In this document: positions 17,964 through 27,065 of the stretch, in pieces | Position numbering within the stretch: the first letter of the stretch is position 1 | Layout: every line of letters starts with the position of its first letter | NCBI RefSeq assembly: GCF_018861735.1 | Contig: NZ_JAHLEB010000017.1 | Coordinates: 1-64,000, forward strand | Direction: 5' to 3' | Source of the DNA: Clostridium lacusfryxellense | GTDB taxonomy: Bacteria; Bacillota; Clostridia; Clostridiales; Clostridiaceae | DNA length: 64,000 nt | Position numbers and translations under genes: made by a program | The notes under the pieces: model-generated | Seen by the model: the letters and a program-made list of their open reading frames with translations, nothing else | The model's database searches: none | Told to the model about the DNA's origin: nothing

Positions 17964-18052
17964 TCAACAAGTGCTCAAAAGTGCTGTATATGATATTATA
18001 TATATAGTGCTTTTTTTTTGGAATATTAAAATAAAGGGGGGTGGCACATAGG

Positions 18053-19480
18053 ATGGAATCTAAAAAAAGAACTATAGTTGTTGCATTAATGGTGGCAATG
18101 TTTTTAGCAGCTATAGAGGGTACAGTTGTAACTACAGCGATACCTACAATAGTTAAAGAATTAAATGGATTCGAGCTAATAAGTTGGGTTTTTTCTGCCT
18201 ATTTATTGACATCAGCTATTTCTACACCGATATATGGAAAGTTATCTGATTTATATGGTAGAAAAAACATTATCACTATTGGAATAATAATTTTTTTGAT
18301 TGGTAGCTGTCTTTGTGGGTTTTCACAAAGTATGTATCAGCTTATAGCGTCTCGTGCGGTTCAAGGAATTGGCGCAGGAGCAATATTTACTATTACTTAT
18401 ACCATAATAGGTGATATTTTCTCTTCAAGTGAAAGGCCAAAAGTACAAGGATGGCTTAGTACAGTATGGGGAATAGCAAGTTTGGCTGGACCTTTTTTAG
18501 GTGGATTTTTAATAGAAAATTTTTCGTGGAATTGGATTTTCTTTATTAATCTTCCTTTTGGAATAATATCTATAATACTATTGCAAAAGAATTTGAATGA
18601 AACCTTCGATAGAAAGAAACAGAAGATAGATTATTTAGGCACAATATTATTTTCTATGGCAATTATAATATTTTTGCTTGGTATCCTATCTGGTGAAAAA
18701 AGTAATATTGTACTATCGATAGCAGCTACTATTGTTATATTAATTTTGTTTTATCATGTTGAAAAAAGAGTAGAGGAGCCAATTATACCCTTCGAAATTT
18801 TCACTAAAAATAGCAACGTTGTAAATGCTATAAGTTTTTTAGCATCGGGGATATTAATAGGCATAGATGTATATTTACCTTTATACTTGCAAAACGTCTT
18901 AGGCTTTGGACCTACTGTTTCTGGCGTATCTTTGGCACCGATGTCTATTTCATGGTTCTTAACTTCATTTGTTTTGTCTAAAGCTATTCCTAAGTATGGT
19001 GAAAGAATAGTGATCGCATCTTCGAGTTTGATTATACTTATAGGTTGTGTGTTTTTATCTGCTCTGAGTATTAAATCATCATTAGTACTAGTCATAGCTT
19101 ATAGTTTTATAATGGGATTTGGTTTTGGAGGAGCTTTTACAACATTAACAATAGTAGTACAAGAGTCAGTGGGATATAATAAAAGAGGGGTAGCTACAGC
19201 AGCGAATTCTCTAGTGCGTACACTAGGACAAACCATAGCAGTAAGTTTTTTTGGAATAATATTAAATACCAACATAGTTAAATATTTTAATAATTTAGGT
19301 ATAAATGGAATAGAACCAAACAATTTGTATTCTAAGCAAGCTTTGAGTAGTGGTATAGGTATAGAGCAGATAAAGTCATCTTTAAACTCAGGACTTCACC
19401 AAGTATTTATAACATTTATACTAATTGCAATAGTGTCACTGGCGCTTTCCTATAAATTAGATACAAATAAGAAAATATAG
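18053..19480 (+). CDS. MFS drug/metabolite exporter, DHA2 (EmrB/QacA) family
   Basis: The protein has 475 residues and about 14 membrane helices, as in the DHA2 branch of the major facilitator superfamily. Motif C (the proline/glycine-rich antiporter signature) shows in helix 5 as WGIASLAGPFLGGFLIENFSWNWIFFINLP, and motif A as GKLSDLYGRKN. It would export drugs or metabolites by proton antiport. ATG 18053 follows GGGGGG; a GTG twelve bases earlier is less well placed. Its stop codon abuts the stop of the convergent AI-2E gene with no spacer. Confidence 0.88.
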   Translation: MESKKRTIVVALMVAMFLAAIEGTVVTTAIPTIVKELNGFELISWVFSAYLLTSAISTPIYGKLSDLYGRKNIITIGIIIFLIGSCLCGFSQSMYQLIASRAVQGIGAGAIFTITYTIIGDIFSSSERPKVQGWLSTVWGIASLAGPFLGGFLIENFSWNWIFFINLPFGIISIILLQKNLNETFDRKKQKIDYLGTILFSMAIIIFLLGILSGEKSNIVLSIAATIVILILFYHVEKRVEEPIIPFEIFTKNSNVVNAISFLASGILIGIDVYLPLYLQNVLGFGPTVSGVSLAPMSISWFLTSFVLSKAIPKYGERIVIASSSLIILIGCVFLSALSIKSSLVLVIAYSFIMGFGFGGAFTTLTIVVQESVGYNKRGVATAANSLVRTLGQTIAVSFFGIILNTNIVKYFNNLGINGIEPNNLYSKQALSSGIGIEQIKSSLNSGLHQVFITFILIAIVSLALSYKLDTNKKI

Positions 19481-20587
19481 TTAATCAATTTGTTTGTTTT
19501 TAATACTCTTATCCATAAAATCTTCAAGTAAATTCTTAATTAATGCAATAACTGGAACCCCAAGTAACATCCCTACAATTCCAAACAAACCTCCACCTAG
19601 TACAATTCCTAGGATTATTAGTAGTGGACTAATGCCTACCTTGTCCCCAATAATTTTTGGGGATATGAACCATCCATCGATATTGCTTAAAGTTGTAATA
19701 AATAACACTATCTCTACAGATTTTATTGGGTTAAAGAAAATTGTTATTATAACGGCAGGAATCATTCCTATAATGTTCCCAAAGTAAGGAATCATATTTG
19801 TGACCCCTATAACTAAACTAAAGGGAAGTGCATAAGGAATTTTTAATATAATAAATCCTATAAAGGTGATAATACCAAAAATAATAGAATCAATCATTTT
19901 CCCTACAAAATATTTTTTGAATGTAGTATTAACTATACCTAAGAAATGTATTACATTAATTGAAGCTTTTTCATTAATAATACAATAAATAAATTTCTTA
20001 AGATTGTGAATAATGGCTTCTTTATCAAATAATAAATATATTGAGATTACAATGCCAGACATCAATTTTATGAACATAGAGCTTATGCCCATTAAGTTAT
20101 CAATTATAATTTGTAAACCTGGAGTGAAATATGTAGATATATCTTTATTAAAAGTTTTAAGATAATTTTCAAAGTAAGAACTTATATTATATTTATTCAT
20201 TAGTTCACTCTGATTCAAATAATTAGTTGACCAGTTATATGCGCTATTTGCAAAATGGGGTATATTATTAAATAAATCAACTGCACTTTTAATAACATTA
20301 GGCGTAACTAAAATTACTATAAGGAGTATTATACCTATAAATAATGTGTAAATTATGCTTATGCTGTAAATTCTTTTCAGCTTAATTTCCTTTTCGATAT
20401 ACACCATAAGTGGATTAAGTAAATAAGCTATTATAAACCCCCATATAAAATAACTAAGTAAAGAAAAGAAATTTAAAAACATGGAATATATATTTTCAAG
20501 ATTAACTACTATTTTATAAAGAAGAAAAGTAATTATGATTATAGGCACAAACTCTATATATGGTATTTTTTTATATTTAAACAACAT
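19481..20587 (-). CDS. AI-2E family transporter (UPF0118-like membrane protein)
   Basis: The 368-residue membrane protein has an N-terminal pair of helices, a long extracytoplasmic segment, and the C-terminal block IPYFGNIIGMIPAVI followed by GDKVGISPLLIILGIVLGGGLFGIVGMLLGVPV, the hallmark of the AI-2E/PerM family. Some members act in autoinducer-2 or Na+/H+ transport; the substrate here is unknown. The start is set by GGAGGGG just before the ATG at 20587; the reading frame continues 31 codons upstream without a site. It is convergent with the MFS gene. Confidence 0.85.
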   Translation of the reverse strand: MLFKYKKIPYIEFVPIIIITFLLYKIVVNLENIYSMFLNFFSLLSYFIWGFIIAYLLNPLMVYIEKEIKLKRIYSISIIYTLFIGIILLIVILVTPNVIKSAVDLFNNIPHFANSAYNWSTNYLNQSELMNKYNISSYFENYLKTFNKDISTYFTPGLQIIIDNLMGISSMFIKLMSGIVISIYLLFDKEAIIHNLKKFIYCIINEKASINVIHFLGIVNTTFKKYFVGKMIDSIIFGIITFIGFIILKIPYALPFSLVIGVTNMIPYFGNIIGMIPAVIITIFFNPIKSVEIVLFITTLSNIDGWFISPKIIGDKVGISPLLIILGIVLGGGLFGIVGMLLGVPVIALIKNLLEDFMDKSIKNKQID

Positions 20588-21075
20588 AACCCCTCCAATT
20601 AAGTATTTATACACATTTAGTATATCATTTATATACAATTTATAAACAATAGTTTTTTTTATTTTAAGAGTATAAGCCACTATATAAATGCATTTAAGTA
20701 GATGGTCGTAAAAGTGATGGAAGAGTAGACAACTTCTGATTGCTAATGTGTGTTATAATATGTTATAATGAAATTATGTTTTGATTACTAATGTTACCTT
20801 TTGAGTAGTGATGCTGGTTTTTTATTTGTTTATATAAATAATAGATATAACATTGAAATCTAACATATGTATTTACAATGACGGTAAAGGCAGCAGAGTA
20901 GTTTGTGTTGTCTATTAATGTTTATAATTATATATATTAAATTTTCAAGTACTGTTGGTTAAAAAACAAATTATTTTAAAGTTCAACCTAAATTTAACTG
21001 GAAATTATTATTGGTAACATATGTATGCAAAAGAATAAACAGAATGGCTTTATAAGCCAAGAGGAGCGAATTATT
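20588..21075 (+). other. 488-bp gene-free divergent region
   Basis: The AI-2E gene (minus) and rplY (plus) diverge here. A likely plus-strand promoter is TTGCTA (20740) with TATAAT (20764), 18 bp apart; a second TATAAT begins at 20754. A near direct repeat (TGATTGCTAATGT, then TGATTACTAATGT about 35 bp later) flanks the -10 boxes, and a TGGTTTTTTATTT string near 20815 looks like a terminator tail without a convincing stem. The leader of about 300 nt before rplY is unusually long. No known riboswitch motif was recognised. Confidence 0.5.
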
Positions 21076-21696
21076 ATGGAAAAAGTAATTTTAAATGCAT
21101 TTGAAAGAACTGTAGGAAATAAGAAGTTTAAAGAAGAAGGATTTATTGCAGGAGTATTTTATGGTGGTAAAGTTAAGGAAGCAACTGCTGTAAAATTTGA
21201 AACAGTAGAACTTAGAAAAATTCTTGGAAAACATGGTTCAAATGCTAAAGTATGGATTAAATACGGAGAAGATACTAAATTCGGATTCGTTAAAGAAATA
21301 CAAAGACATCCAGTAACAGCAATGATTAACCATATAGATGTACAACTTGTTTCTGCAGATCAAGAAATAAAGGTTCAATTACCTATTACATTTAAGGGTG
21401 AAGAAGCATTACTAGACATCCAACTTCAATTAAATGTTTATAAATCTGAAATAGATGTTTATGGAAATATGCAATTAATGCCTGATGGAGTAAGTATTGA
21501 TGTATCAGAAAAGATACTTGGAGATACAATTACAATGGCAGATTTTGATTTAGATGCTAAAATCAAAATTACTGATAATGAAGATGAAGTTTACGCAGCT
21601 ATAGTACAAATGAAAGAAATCGTTGAAGAAGAAACAGTTGAAGAAGCTGCTGCTGAAGTAGTAACTCCTGAAGCTGAAGCTGAAGTTAAAGCATAA
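21076..21696 (+). CDS. rplY: Ribosomal protein bL25 (Ctc/TL5 form)
   Basis: The 206-residue protein has the L25/TL5/Ctc layout: an N-terminal 5S rRNA-binding domain (about 1-92, VILNAFERTVGNKKFKEEGFIAGVFYGG) and a C-terminal beta domain (about 93-185), then an acidic Glu/Ala-rich tail. It binds 5S rRNA in the large subunit; the longer form is stress-induced in Bacillus. ATG 21076 follows GAGGAGCG; an ATG 51 bases earlier lacks a site. The N-terminus is somewhat divergent from canonical members, but the domain order is clear. Confidence 0.85.
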   Translation: MEKVILNAFERTVGNKKFKEEGFIAGVFYGGKVKEATAVKFETVELRKILGKHGSNAKVWIKYGEDTKFGFVKEIQRHPVTAMINHIDVQLVSADQEIKVQLPITFKGEEALLDIQLQLNVYKSEIDVYGNMQLMPDGVSIDVSEKILGDTITMADFDLDAKIKITDNEDEVYAAIVQMKEIVEEETVEEAAAEVVTPEAEAEVKA

Positions 21697-21716
21697 TATA
21701 ACACACAACATGTAGT

Positions 21717-21752
21717 AAAAAAGGATGAAAGTAAATCTTCATCCTTTTTTTT
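21717..21752 (+). terminator. Terminator after rplY
   Basis: AAAAAGGATGAA pairs with TTCATCCTTTTT across a short loop, followed by a long T-run. Confidence 0.92.
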
Positions 21753-21859
21753 ATTGTATAGGAAACAGCATTCGGAAAACAATGTGGGTAACTTTTTTAT
21801 AGTTTATGCATACTAGCAATAATAGATACATCTAAGCGTAAATATGATATAGTATGAAT

Positions 21860-22105
21860 TTCTCAGAGAGTGGCACCAAATAAGAAGAGCAGAAACATTG
21901 AAATTCCATTTAAAATTCTTCTTTTGCCAATATAAAATTCTCGTGAGCCTGACCGGAAGGAAGGCTAGCGAACCGGCGCAAGCCGAATGTGAGTGATAGA
22001 GAATTTTATATTGGCAAAAGATTAGAATTTCTTAATGGAATTTCACGTTTTAAACTCTTATTTGGTGCCCCGCAGGAGGAATTCATAGGTCGCATCTTTT
22101 TTTAT
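21860..22105 (+). ncRNA. Large structured non-coding RNA candidate (raiA-like?)
   Basis: About 200 bases fold into one long arm. GGCACCAAATAAGA (21872-21885) pairs perfectly with 22056-22069; GAAATTCCATT (21900) pairs with 22034-22044; AAATTCT (21913) with 22024-22030; and 22 consecutive bases (21921-21942) pair perfectly with 21999-22020. The enclosed core (21943-21998) is strikingly GC-rich for this genome and holds an AGCCT/AGGCT hairpin and a CGGC-GCAA-GCCG GNRA hairpin. Loop GACC (21951) can pair with GGTC (22088) in the 3' tail as a pseudoknot. Seven Ts at 22097-22103 suit an RNA 3' end; TATAGT at 21848 may be a -10 box. There is no open frame. It may belong to the clostridial raiA-motif RNAs, which I cannot confirm. 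Confidence 0.75.
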
Positions 22106-22130
22106 TAAGATTAAAATAGGAGGAATAACA

Positions 22131-22427
22131 ATGGCAAATATACTAAGATTTACTAAGAAACAATTAGAGAAAACGTTAAAAGATTTCGTAAAGAGGGAGA
22201 AAGTAATCTCTAATGATACATCTGAATGGGTAAGACTCATAAATGATTTTATATATGAATTTGGATTAAAATCTGAAGTTAATGAAGGTGAAAAACTTTC
22301 GATAACAACAAACAAGGATGAACAAGTTGTAATTGAAAAAATGATGTTAACACTAGAGGGTACAAAAACATCACTTAATTATATTTTTGATGGCAACATT
22401 ACTTACGTAGAAGAAGAAAATAACTAA
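22131..22427 (+). CDS. Small hypothetical protein of unknown function
   Basis: The product has 98 residues, is charged and soluble, and is predicted mostly helical at the N-terminus (RFTKKQLEKTLKDFVKREK) with a more beta-like C-terminal half. AGGAGG lies upstream of the ATG, so it is very likely translated. I recognise no family. It starts 28 bases after the T-run that ends the structured RNA, so it may be read through from the RNA promoter or be independent. Confidence 0.7.
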   Translation: MANILRFTKKQLEKTLKDFVKREKVISNDTSEWVRLINDFIYEFGLKSEVNEGEKLSITTNKDEQVVIEKMMLTLEGTKTSLNYIFDGNITYVEEENN

Positions 22428-22480
22428 GATAAAAAGTGTACCAAGAAGGTAGTTATGAGTTAATTGTAAATATATTATAA

Positions 22481-22519
22481 GGCACATCAGCCAACTCTAT
22501 TGGAGGTGACTGGTGTGCC
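22481..22519 (+). terminator. Strong hairpin between the small ORF and cotJC
   Basis: GGCACATCAG pairs with CTGGTGTGCC (10 bp, one G-U), with an inner CCAA/TTGG stem and a bulged AGGTGA. There is no U-tract on either strand. It may be a weak bidirectional terminator or an mRNA-stabilising element between convergent genes. Confidence 0.45.
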
Positions 22520-22573
22520 TAATTAAAATAGGCTAACTAAAAACAATAATTTAAATTAGAAGGTAGAGTCTCA

Positions 22574-23155
22574 TTATTTCATTGTAAACAGGCGAGGCTC
22601 CTGTAAGTAATCTTGAACAATTCTAAGTGATTCACCAAATCTTTGATAATGAACAATTTCTCTTTCACGGAGAAACTTTAAGGGATCTAATACATCAGGA
22701 TCATCAGCTAGATTTATTAGGTATTCATAAGTTGCTCTTGCTTTCTGTTCTGCGGCTAAATTCTCAGTAAGATCTACAATTGGATCACCTTTAGATTGAA
22801 TATAAGCAGCAGTAAATGGAGAGCCTGAAGCACTTATTGGGAATACTCCTCTACCATGATCTACATAATAGTCAGCCATACCTCCTTTTTCGATTTCTTC
22901 AAGAGAGGCACCTTTCATTAGTTGCCTAACCATTGCTCCAACCATTTCTAAATGAGCTAGTTCCTCAGTGCCAATATCGTTTAATGTTGCTATAGCTTGT
23001 GGAGTAATCATGGAAAATCTTTGAGTTAAATACCTTAATGAAGCAGCTAATTCACCATCTGGTCCTCCGTATTGAGTAATAATAATTTTTGCCATTTTAG
23101 GATTTGGAGTTTTAATCTTTACTGGAAACTGTAAAAACTTATCGTATGTCCACAT
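22574..23155 (-). CDS. cotJC: Spore coat protein CotJC (manganese catalase-like)
   Basis: The 193-residue protein begins MWTYDKFLQFPVKIKTPNPKMAKIIITQYGGPDGELAASLRYLTQRF, the characteristic CotJC N-terminus. It has the ferritin-like four-helix pattern of Mn-catalases, with metal-binding Glu/His motifs (EELAHLEMVG; REREIVHYQRFGE). It is assembled in the spore coat in the mother cell. It is the third gene of a cotJA-cotJB-cotJC operon on the minus strand, starting 3 bases after cotJB. Confidence 0.93.
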   Translation of the reverse strand: MWTYDKFLQFPVKIKTPNPKMAKIIITQYGGPDGELAASLRYLTQRFSMITPQAIATLNDIGTEELAHLEMVGAMVRQLMKGASLEEIEKGGMADYYVDHGRGVFPISASGSPFTAAYIQSKGDPIVDLTENLAAEQKARATYEYLINLADDPDVLDPLKFLREREIVHYQRFGESLRIVQDYLQEPRLFTMK

Positions 23156-23158
23156 ATA

Positions 23159-23437
23159 TTATTTGCCCTCCTTTTCAAACTTGAAATTAGCATCATATTC
23201 CCAAGGCCATGGATTATTTATCCACTGCCATGGATAAGGGCTTAGGGAATTCATCTCAGATAACATTCCATAATTCATTTCGTAGTTTTCTCTTAAACCT
23301 CTTGTTTCCATTACATAAAAATTATACTTTGCGAGAGCTTCTTTATCCATTGGGTGGGTATTAAGAAACAAATGCAAATCCTGTTTCATAAATTCAGTCG
23401 CAACTATTTGTTTTAAGAGTTCCATTCTATTCTTCAT
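23159..23437 (-). CDS. cotJB: Spore coat protein CotJB
   Basis: The 92-residue protein matches CotJB (LLKQIVATEFMKQDLHLFLNTHPMDKEALAKYNFYV, then NPWPWEYDANFKFEKEG). It is a small coat protein that works with CotJC. Its start overlaps the end of cotJA by 11 bases, with AGGAGAG upstream, giving translational coupling. Confidence 0.92.
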   Translation of the reverse strand: MKNRMELLKQIVATEFMKQDLHLFLNTHPMDKEALAKYNFYVMETRGLRENYEMNYGMLSEMNSLSPYPWQWINNPWPWEYDANFKFEKEGK

Positions 23438-23684
23438 AAGTTCTCTCCTTTTTATTTAATTTAACAGGACAATACATTTTGTCTTCTCCGTCATAGGGAC
23501 TATAAAGCTCTGGAAAGGCAGTTCCTCTTTTTAGTGCTTCTAGAGGTGTAAAAAGAGTGCAAAGTTTTTGGTAAGGAACATAGGCAGCAGCTAATCTAAT
23601 ATTTTTAATTACAGTTTCTTGTGGAATGCAATTTTCTGTTGGCGAACACTTGTTATCGTTTTTTCTGATTTCATATTGATCCAA
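23427..23684 (-). CDS. cotJA: Spore coat-associated protein CotJA
   Basis: The 85-residue first gene of the cotJ operon has the conserved LAAAYVPYQKLCTLFTPLEALKRGTAFPELYSPY block of CotJA. The start is a TTG at 23682-23684, read on the minus strand behind a good GGAGG. The product is deposited in the spore coat under mother-cell control. No clear sporulation sigma-factor promoter could be fixed by eye. Confidence 0.9.
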   Translation of the reverse strand: MDQYEIRKNDNKCSPTENCIPQETVIKNIRLAAAYVPYQKLCTLFTPLEALKRGTAFPELYSPYDGEDKMYCPVKLNKKERTYEE

Positions 23685-23792
23685 TTTAATCCTCCATATA
23701 ATATTGTTGAGTACGTAATATTATATTCTAAAGTTCTAAATAGTGATTATATTTAATTTATATATTTATATGTAAATAAAATAGATAAAAAT

Positions 23793-23821
23793 AAGGAAAG
23801 CCATATATTATGGCTTTCCTT
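23793..23821 (-). terminator. Terminator between cotJA and the repeat protein
   Basis: AAGGAAAGCCAT (23793-23804) and ATGGCTTTCCTT (23810-23821) form a perfect 12-bp stem; on the minus strand it is followed by TTATTTTTATC. It ends the SASP-like gene. Confidence 0.85.
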
Positions 23822-23879
23822 TAATATTATTATATTTATAATGGATTTTATAAATATTTAACTAATTATATAAAATATA

Positions 23880-24359
23880 TTAGTTGCTAGTTCCTTTATT
23901 TGCTACTGATTGAGCATTTAATTTTTTTGTCTCTTCTATTGATGAATCACTTGTGCTACTAGACATGTTAGACATATCTGCATTTGAAACACCACTTTGA
24001 CCTTTATTTGCTACTGATTGAGCATTCAATTTTTTTGTCTCTTCTATACTAGCATCACTAGTGCTGCTAGACATTCCATAGTTTGAAGCACCACTATTTC
24101 CTTGATTTGAAGCTGATTGACTATTTAACTGTTTTGTTTCCTGTGTTGTAGCACCACTGGACATATTGGACATAGAAGATGCACTATTACTAGAAACACC
24201 ACTAGTACCTTTGTTTGCTGCTGATTCATTATTTAATTTTATTGTTTCTTGTAAATCAGCACCATTAGTACTGTTAGTCATAGCAGAACTTGAAGAGTTA
24301 GAACCTCCGTTTGAAGCTGATTTTTGGTTTGCTTTTGTTTCTTGTGAATTGTTATTCAT
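23880..24359 (-). CDS. Ser/Asn/Gln-rich repeat protein resembling gamma-type SASP
   Basis: The 159-residue low-complexity protein is built of five units of about 35 residues, each beginning QET or EET and reading like EETKKLNAQSVANKG, separated by Ser/Asn/Met-rich spacers. The unit resembles the ETNAQQVRKQNQQSAAGQG repeat of Bacillus SspE (gamma-type small acid-soluble spore protein). It has no signal peptide, few hydrophobics, no Trp and no Cys. Such proteins are amino-acid stores degraded in germination. AAAGGAG precedes the ATG on the minus strand. Its location beside cotJ supports a spore role; the assignment is by repeat similarity only. Confidence 0.6.
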   Translation of the reverse strand: MNNNSQETKANQKSASNGGSNSSSSAMTNSTNGADLQETIKLNNESAANKGTSGVSSNSASSMSNMSSGATTQETKQLNSQSASNQGNSGASNYGMSSSTSDASIEETKKLNAQSVANKGQSGVSNADMSNMSSSTSDSSIEETKKLNAQSVANKGTSN

Positions 24360-24534
24360 AATATATAATCTCCTTTCAATTATAAAAATTTACACTTATC
24401 AACCTGTGTAATTATAGTTTACCCATTTTTATATTAAATATAGTTGTAAGTATTGGAAACTTTTTTGATATATAGTGATTTAGTTGAAATGTTAATTTAG
24501 AAATAAAGCCAAAGTGTAAAGTATATTACTTCCA

Positions 24535-24563
24535 TTGCAAATAACTTAATAATAAGTTATAAT
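24535..24563 (+). promoter_or_regulatory. Sigma-A promoter of glpK
   Basis: TTGCAA (24535-24540) and TATAAT (24558-24563) are separated by 17 bp. Transcription would begin near 24570, giving a leader of about 155 nt. Confidence 0.8.
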
Positions 24564-24583
24564 AATATTAATGATATATAAGA

Positions 24584-24647
24584 AATGGCAGAGAATAGGA
24601 GCCGTGTTATTATAAAGTATTATGCTTTATAATGATGTGGTTTTTTT
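24584..24647 (+). promoter_or_regulatory. glpK leader attenuator, probable antitermination site
   Basis: In the leader, 24602-24617 and 24625-24640 form a 16-bp stem (with G-U pairs) followed by seven Ts: a complete intrinsic terminator upstream of the gene. Just before and into it lies GGCAGAGAATAGGAGCC (about 24587-24603), which may be the antiterminator target. By analogy with Bacillus glpFK the likely factor is the glycerol-3-phosphate-dependent antiterminator GlpP; no glpP gene is in this window. Confidence 0.72.
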
Positions 24648-24678
24648 ATATGTCAAATTGTAAACGATTTTTGTGTAA

Positions 24679-26217
<1,539 letters not shown>

Positions 26218-26233
26218 TATAATTAAAAATTAA

Positions 26234-26265
26234 TTGTGTCTAGTAAGTGGATATGGTATTATAAT
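26234..26265 (+). promoter_or_regulatory. Promoter of the thiamine operon
   Basis: TTGTGT (26234) lies 17 bp before TATTAT (26257), with an overlapping TATAAT at 26260, just upstream of the TPP aptamer. Confidence 0.55.
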
Positions 26266-26289
26266 ATACGAGTTAAAAAAGAGAATAAG

Positions 26290-26388
26290 AGAACACAGGG
26301 GAGTTGGATATGCCAACTGAGAGCAAGAATTTTAATTCTTTGACCCTATGACCTGAACTGGATAATGCCAGCGTAGGAAGTTGTTTAT
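26290..26388 (+). ncRNA. TPP riboswitch aptamer (THI element)
   Basis: The conserved thi-box elements are all present in order: ACAGGGGAG, CTGAGA, GACCCTATGACCTGAACTGG and ATAATGCCAGCGTAGGAA. Thiamine pyrophosphate binding is expected to favour the downstream terminator and switch off the operon. Confidence 0.97.
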
Positions 26389-26430
26389 TGGTGTATAATA
26401 TATAAACTTTTATATAGCGCGATAATTTAA

Positions 26431-26459
26431 ACACAAATCCTATGGATTTGTGTTTTTTT
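26431..26459 (+). terminator. Riboswitch expression-platform terminator
   Basis: ACACAAATCC pairs with GGATTTGTGT around TAT, followed by a T-run, about 45 bases after the aptamer and before thiW. Confidence 0.9.
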
Positions 26460-26542
26460 CGTTGCATAATTTAGACAATCCTTTTCTAGCAGTAAGGTTC
26501 AGTATTTATTCTTTATAATTATATTAAAAAGGGGAGTAAATA

Positions 26543-27052
26543 ATGAGAACTAAAAAAATAACGATATCATCACTCTTGATAGCTATAGGAGTTATAGCAG
26601 GTAATATTATTTTTATACCAGTAGGAGTTTCAAAATGTTTTCCAGTGCAGCATACAATTAACGTTATTGTAGCAGTGATTTTAGGCCCTGGTTATGGGGT
26701 TGCTATAGCATTTTGTATATCACTCTTAAGAAATATATTAGGTACCGGTTCTCTTTTAGCATTCCCAGGAAGCATGATTGGAGTATTGATAGCTGGAGTT
26801 ATATATAAGAAAACTAAAAATAATGTACTCACAGTATTAGGAGAAATATTTGGAACGGGAATATTGGGTGGACTATTAGCTTTTCCCATAGCTAATTTTA
26901 TAATGGGTAAGAAAGTGGGAGCATTGTTTTTTATGACCCCGTTTTTGATAAGTACCATTGGAGGAAGTCTAATAGCATATTTTATTCTTAGAGTAATTGA
27001 TATAAAGAAATATACTAACTTAAATGAGGAAACTAAAACAGATAAAATGTAG
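26543..27052 (+). CDS. thiW: ThiW, thiamine-precursor ECF S-component
   Basis: The 169-residue membrane protein with about five helices begins RTKKITISSLLIAIGVIAGNIIFIPVGVSKCFPVQHTINVIVAVILGPGYG, the ThiW signature. It is a substrate-binding subunit of an energy-coupling-factor transporter, thought to import the thiazole precursor; shared Ecf ATPases lie elsewhere. It is first gene after the TPP riboswitch, with GGGGAG upstream, so it is controlled by TPP. Confidence 0.93.
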   Translation: MRTKKITISSLLIAIGVIAGNIIFIPVGVSKCFPVQHTINVIVAVILGPGYGVAIAFCISLLRNILGTGSLLAFPGSMIGVLIAGVIYKKTKNNVLTVLGEIFGTGILGGLLAFPIANFIMGKKVGALFFMTPFLISTIGGSLIAYFILRVIDIKKYTNLNEETKTDKM

Positions 27053-27065
27053 GAGGAAGGTACAT

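Noticed and set aside
17965-18020. Terminator after manO
   Set aside because: The two AGTGC strings around the AT-rich stretch are direct repeats, not inverted, so no good stem forms despite the nine Ts.
20860-20920. Cyclic-di-GMP or other known riboswitch before rplY
   Set aside because: Short matches to conserved riboswitch words are not accompanied by the required stems.
21872-22069. Inverted repeat taken as a MITE or IS end pair
   Set aside because: There is no transposase or visible target-site duplication, and the GC-rich structured core with GNRA hairpin and possible pseudoknot fits an RNA better; a multi-copy search could still change this.
24659-24675. CcpA (cre) site in the glpK leader
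   Set aside because: TGTAAACGATTTT matches only half of the consensus.
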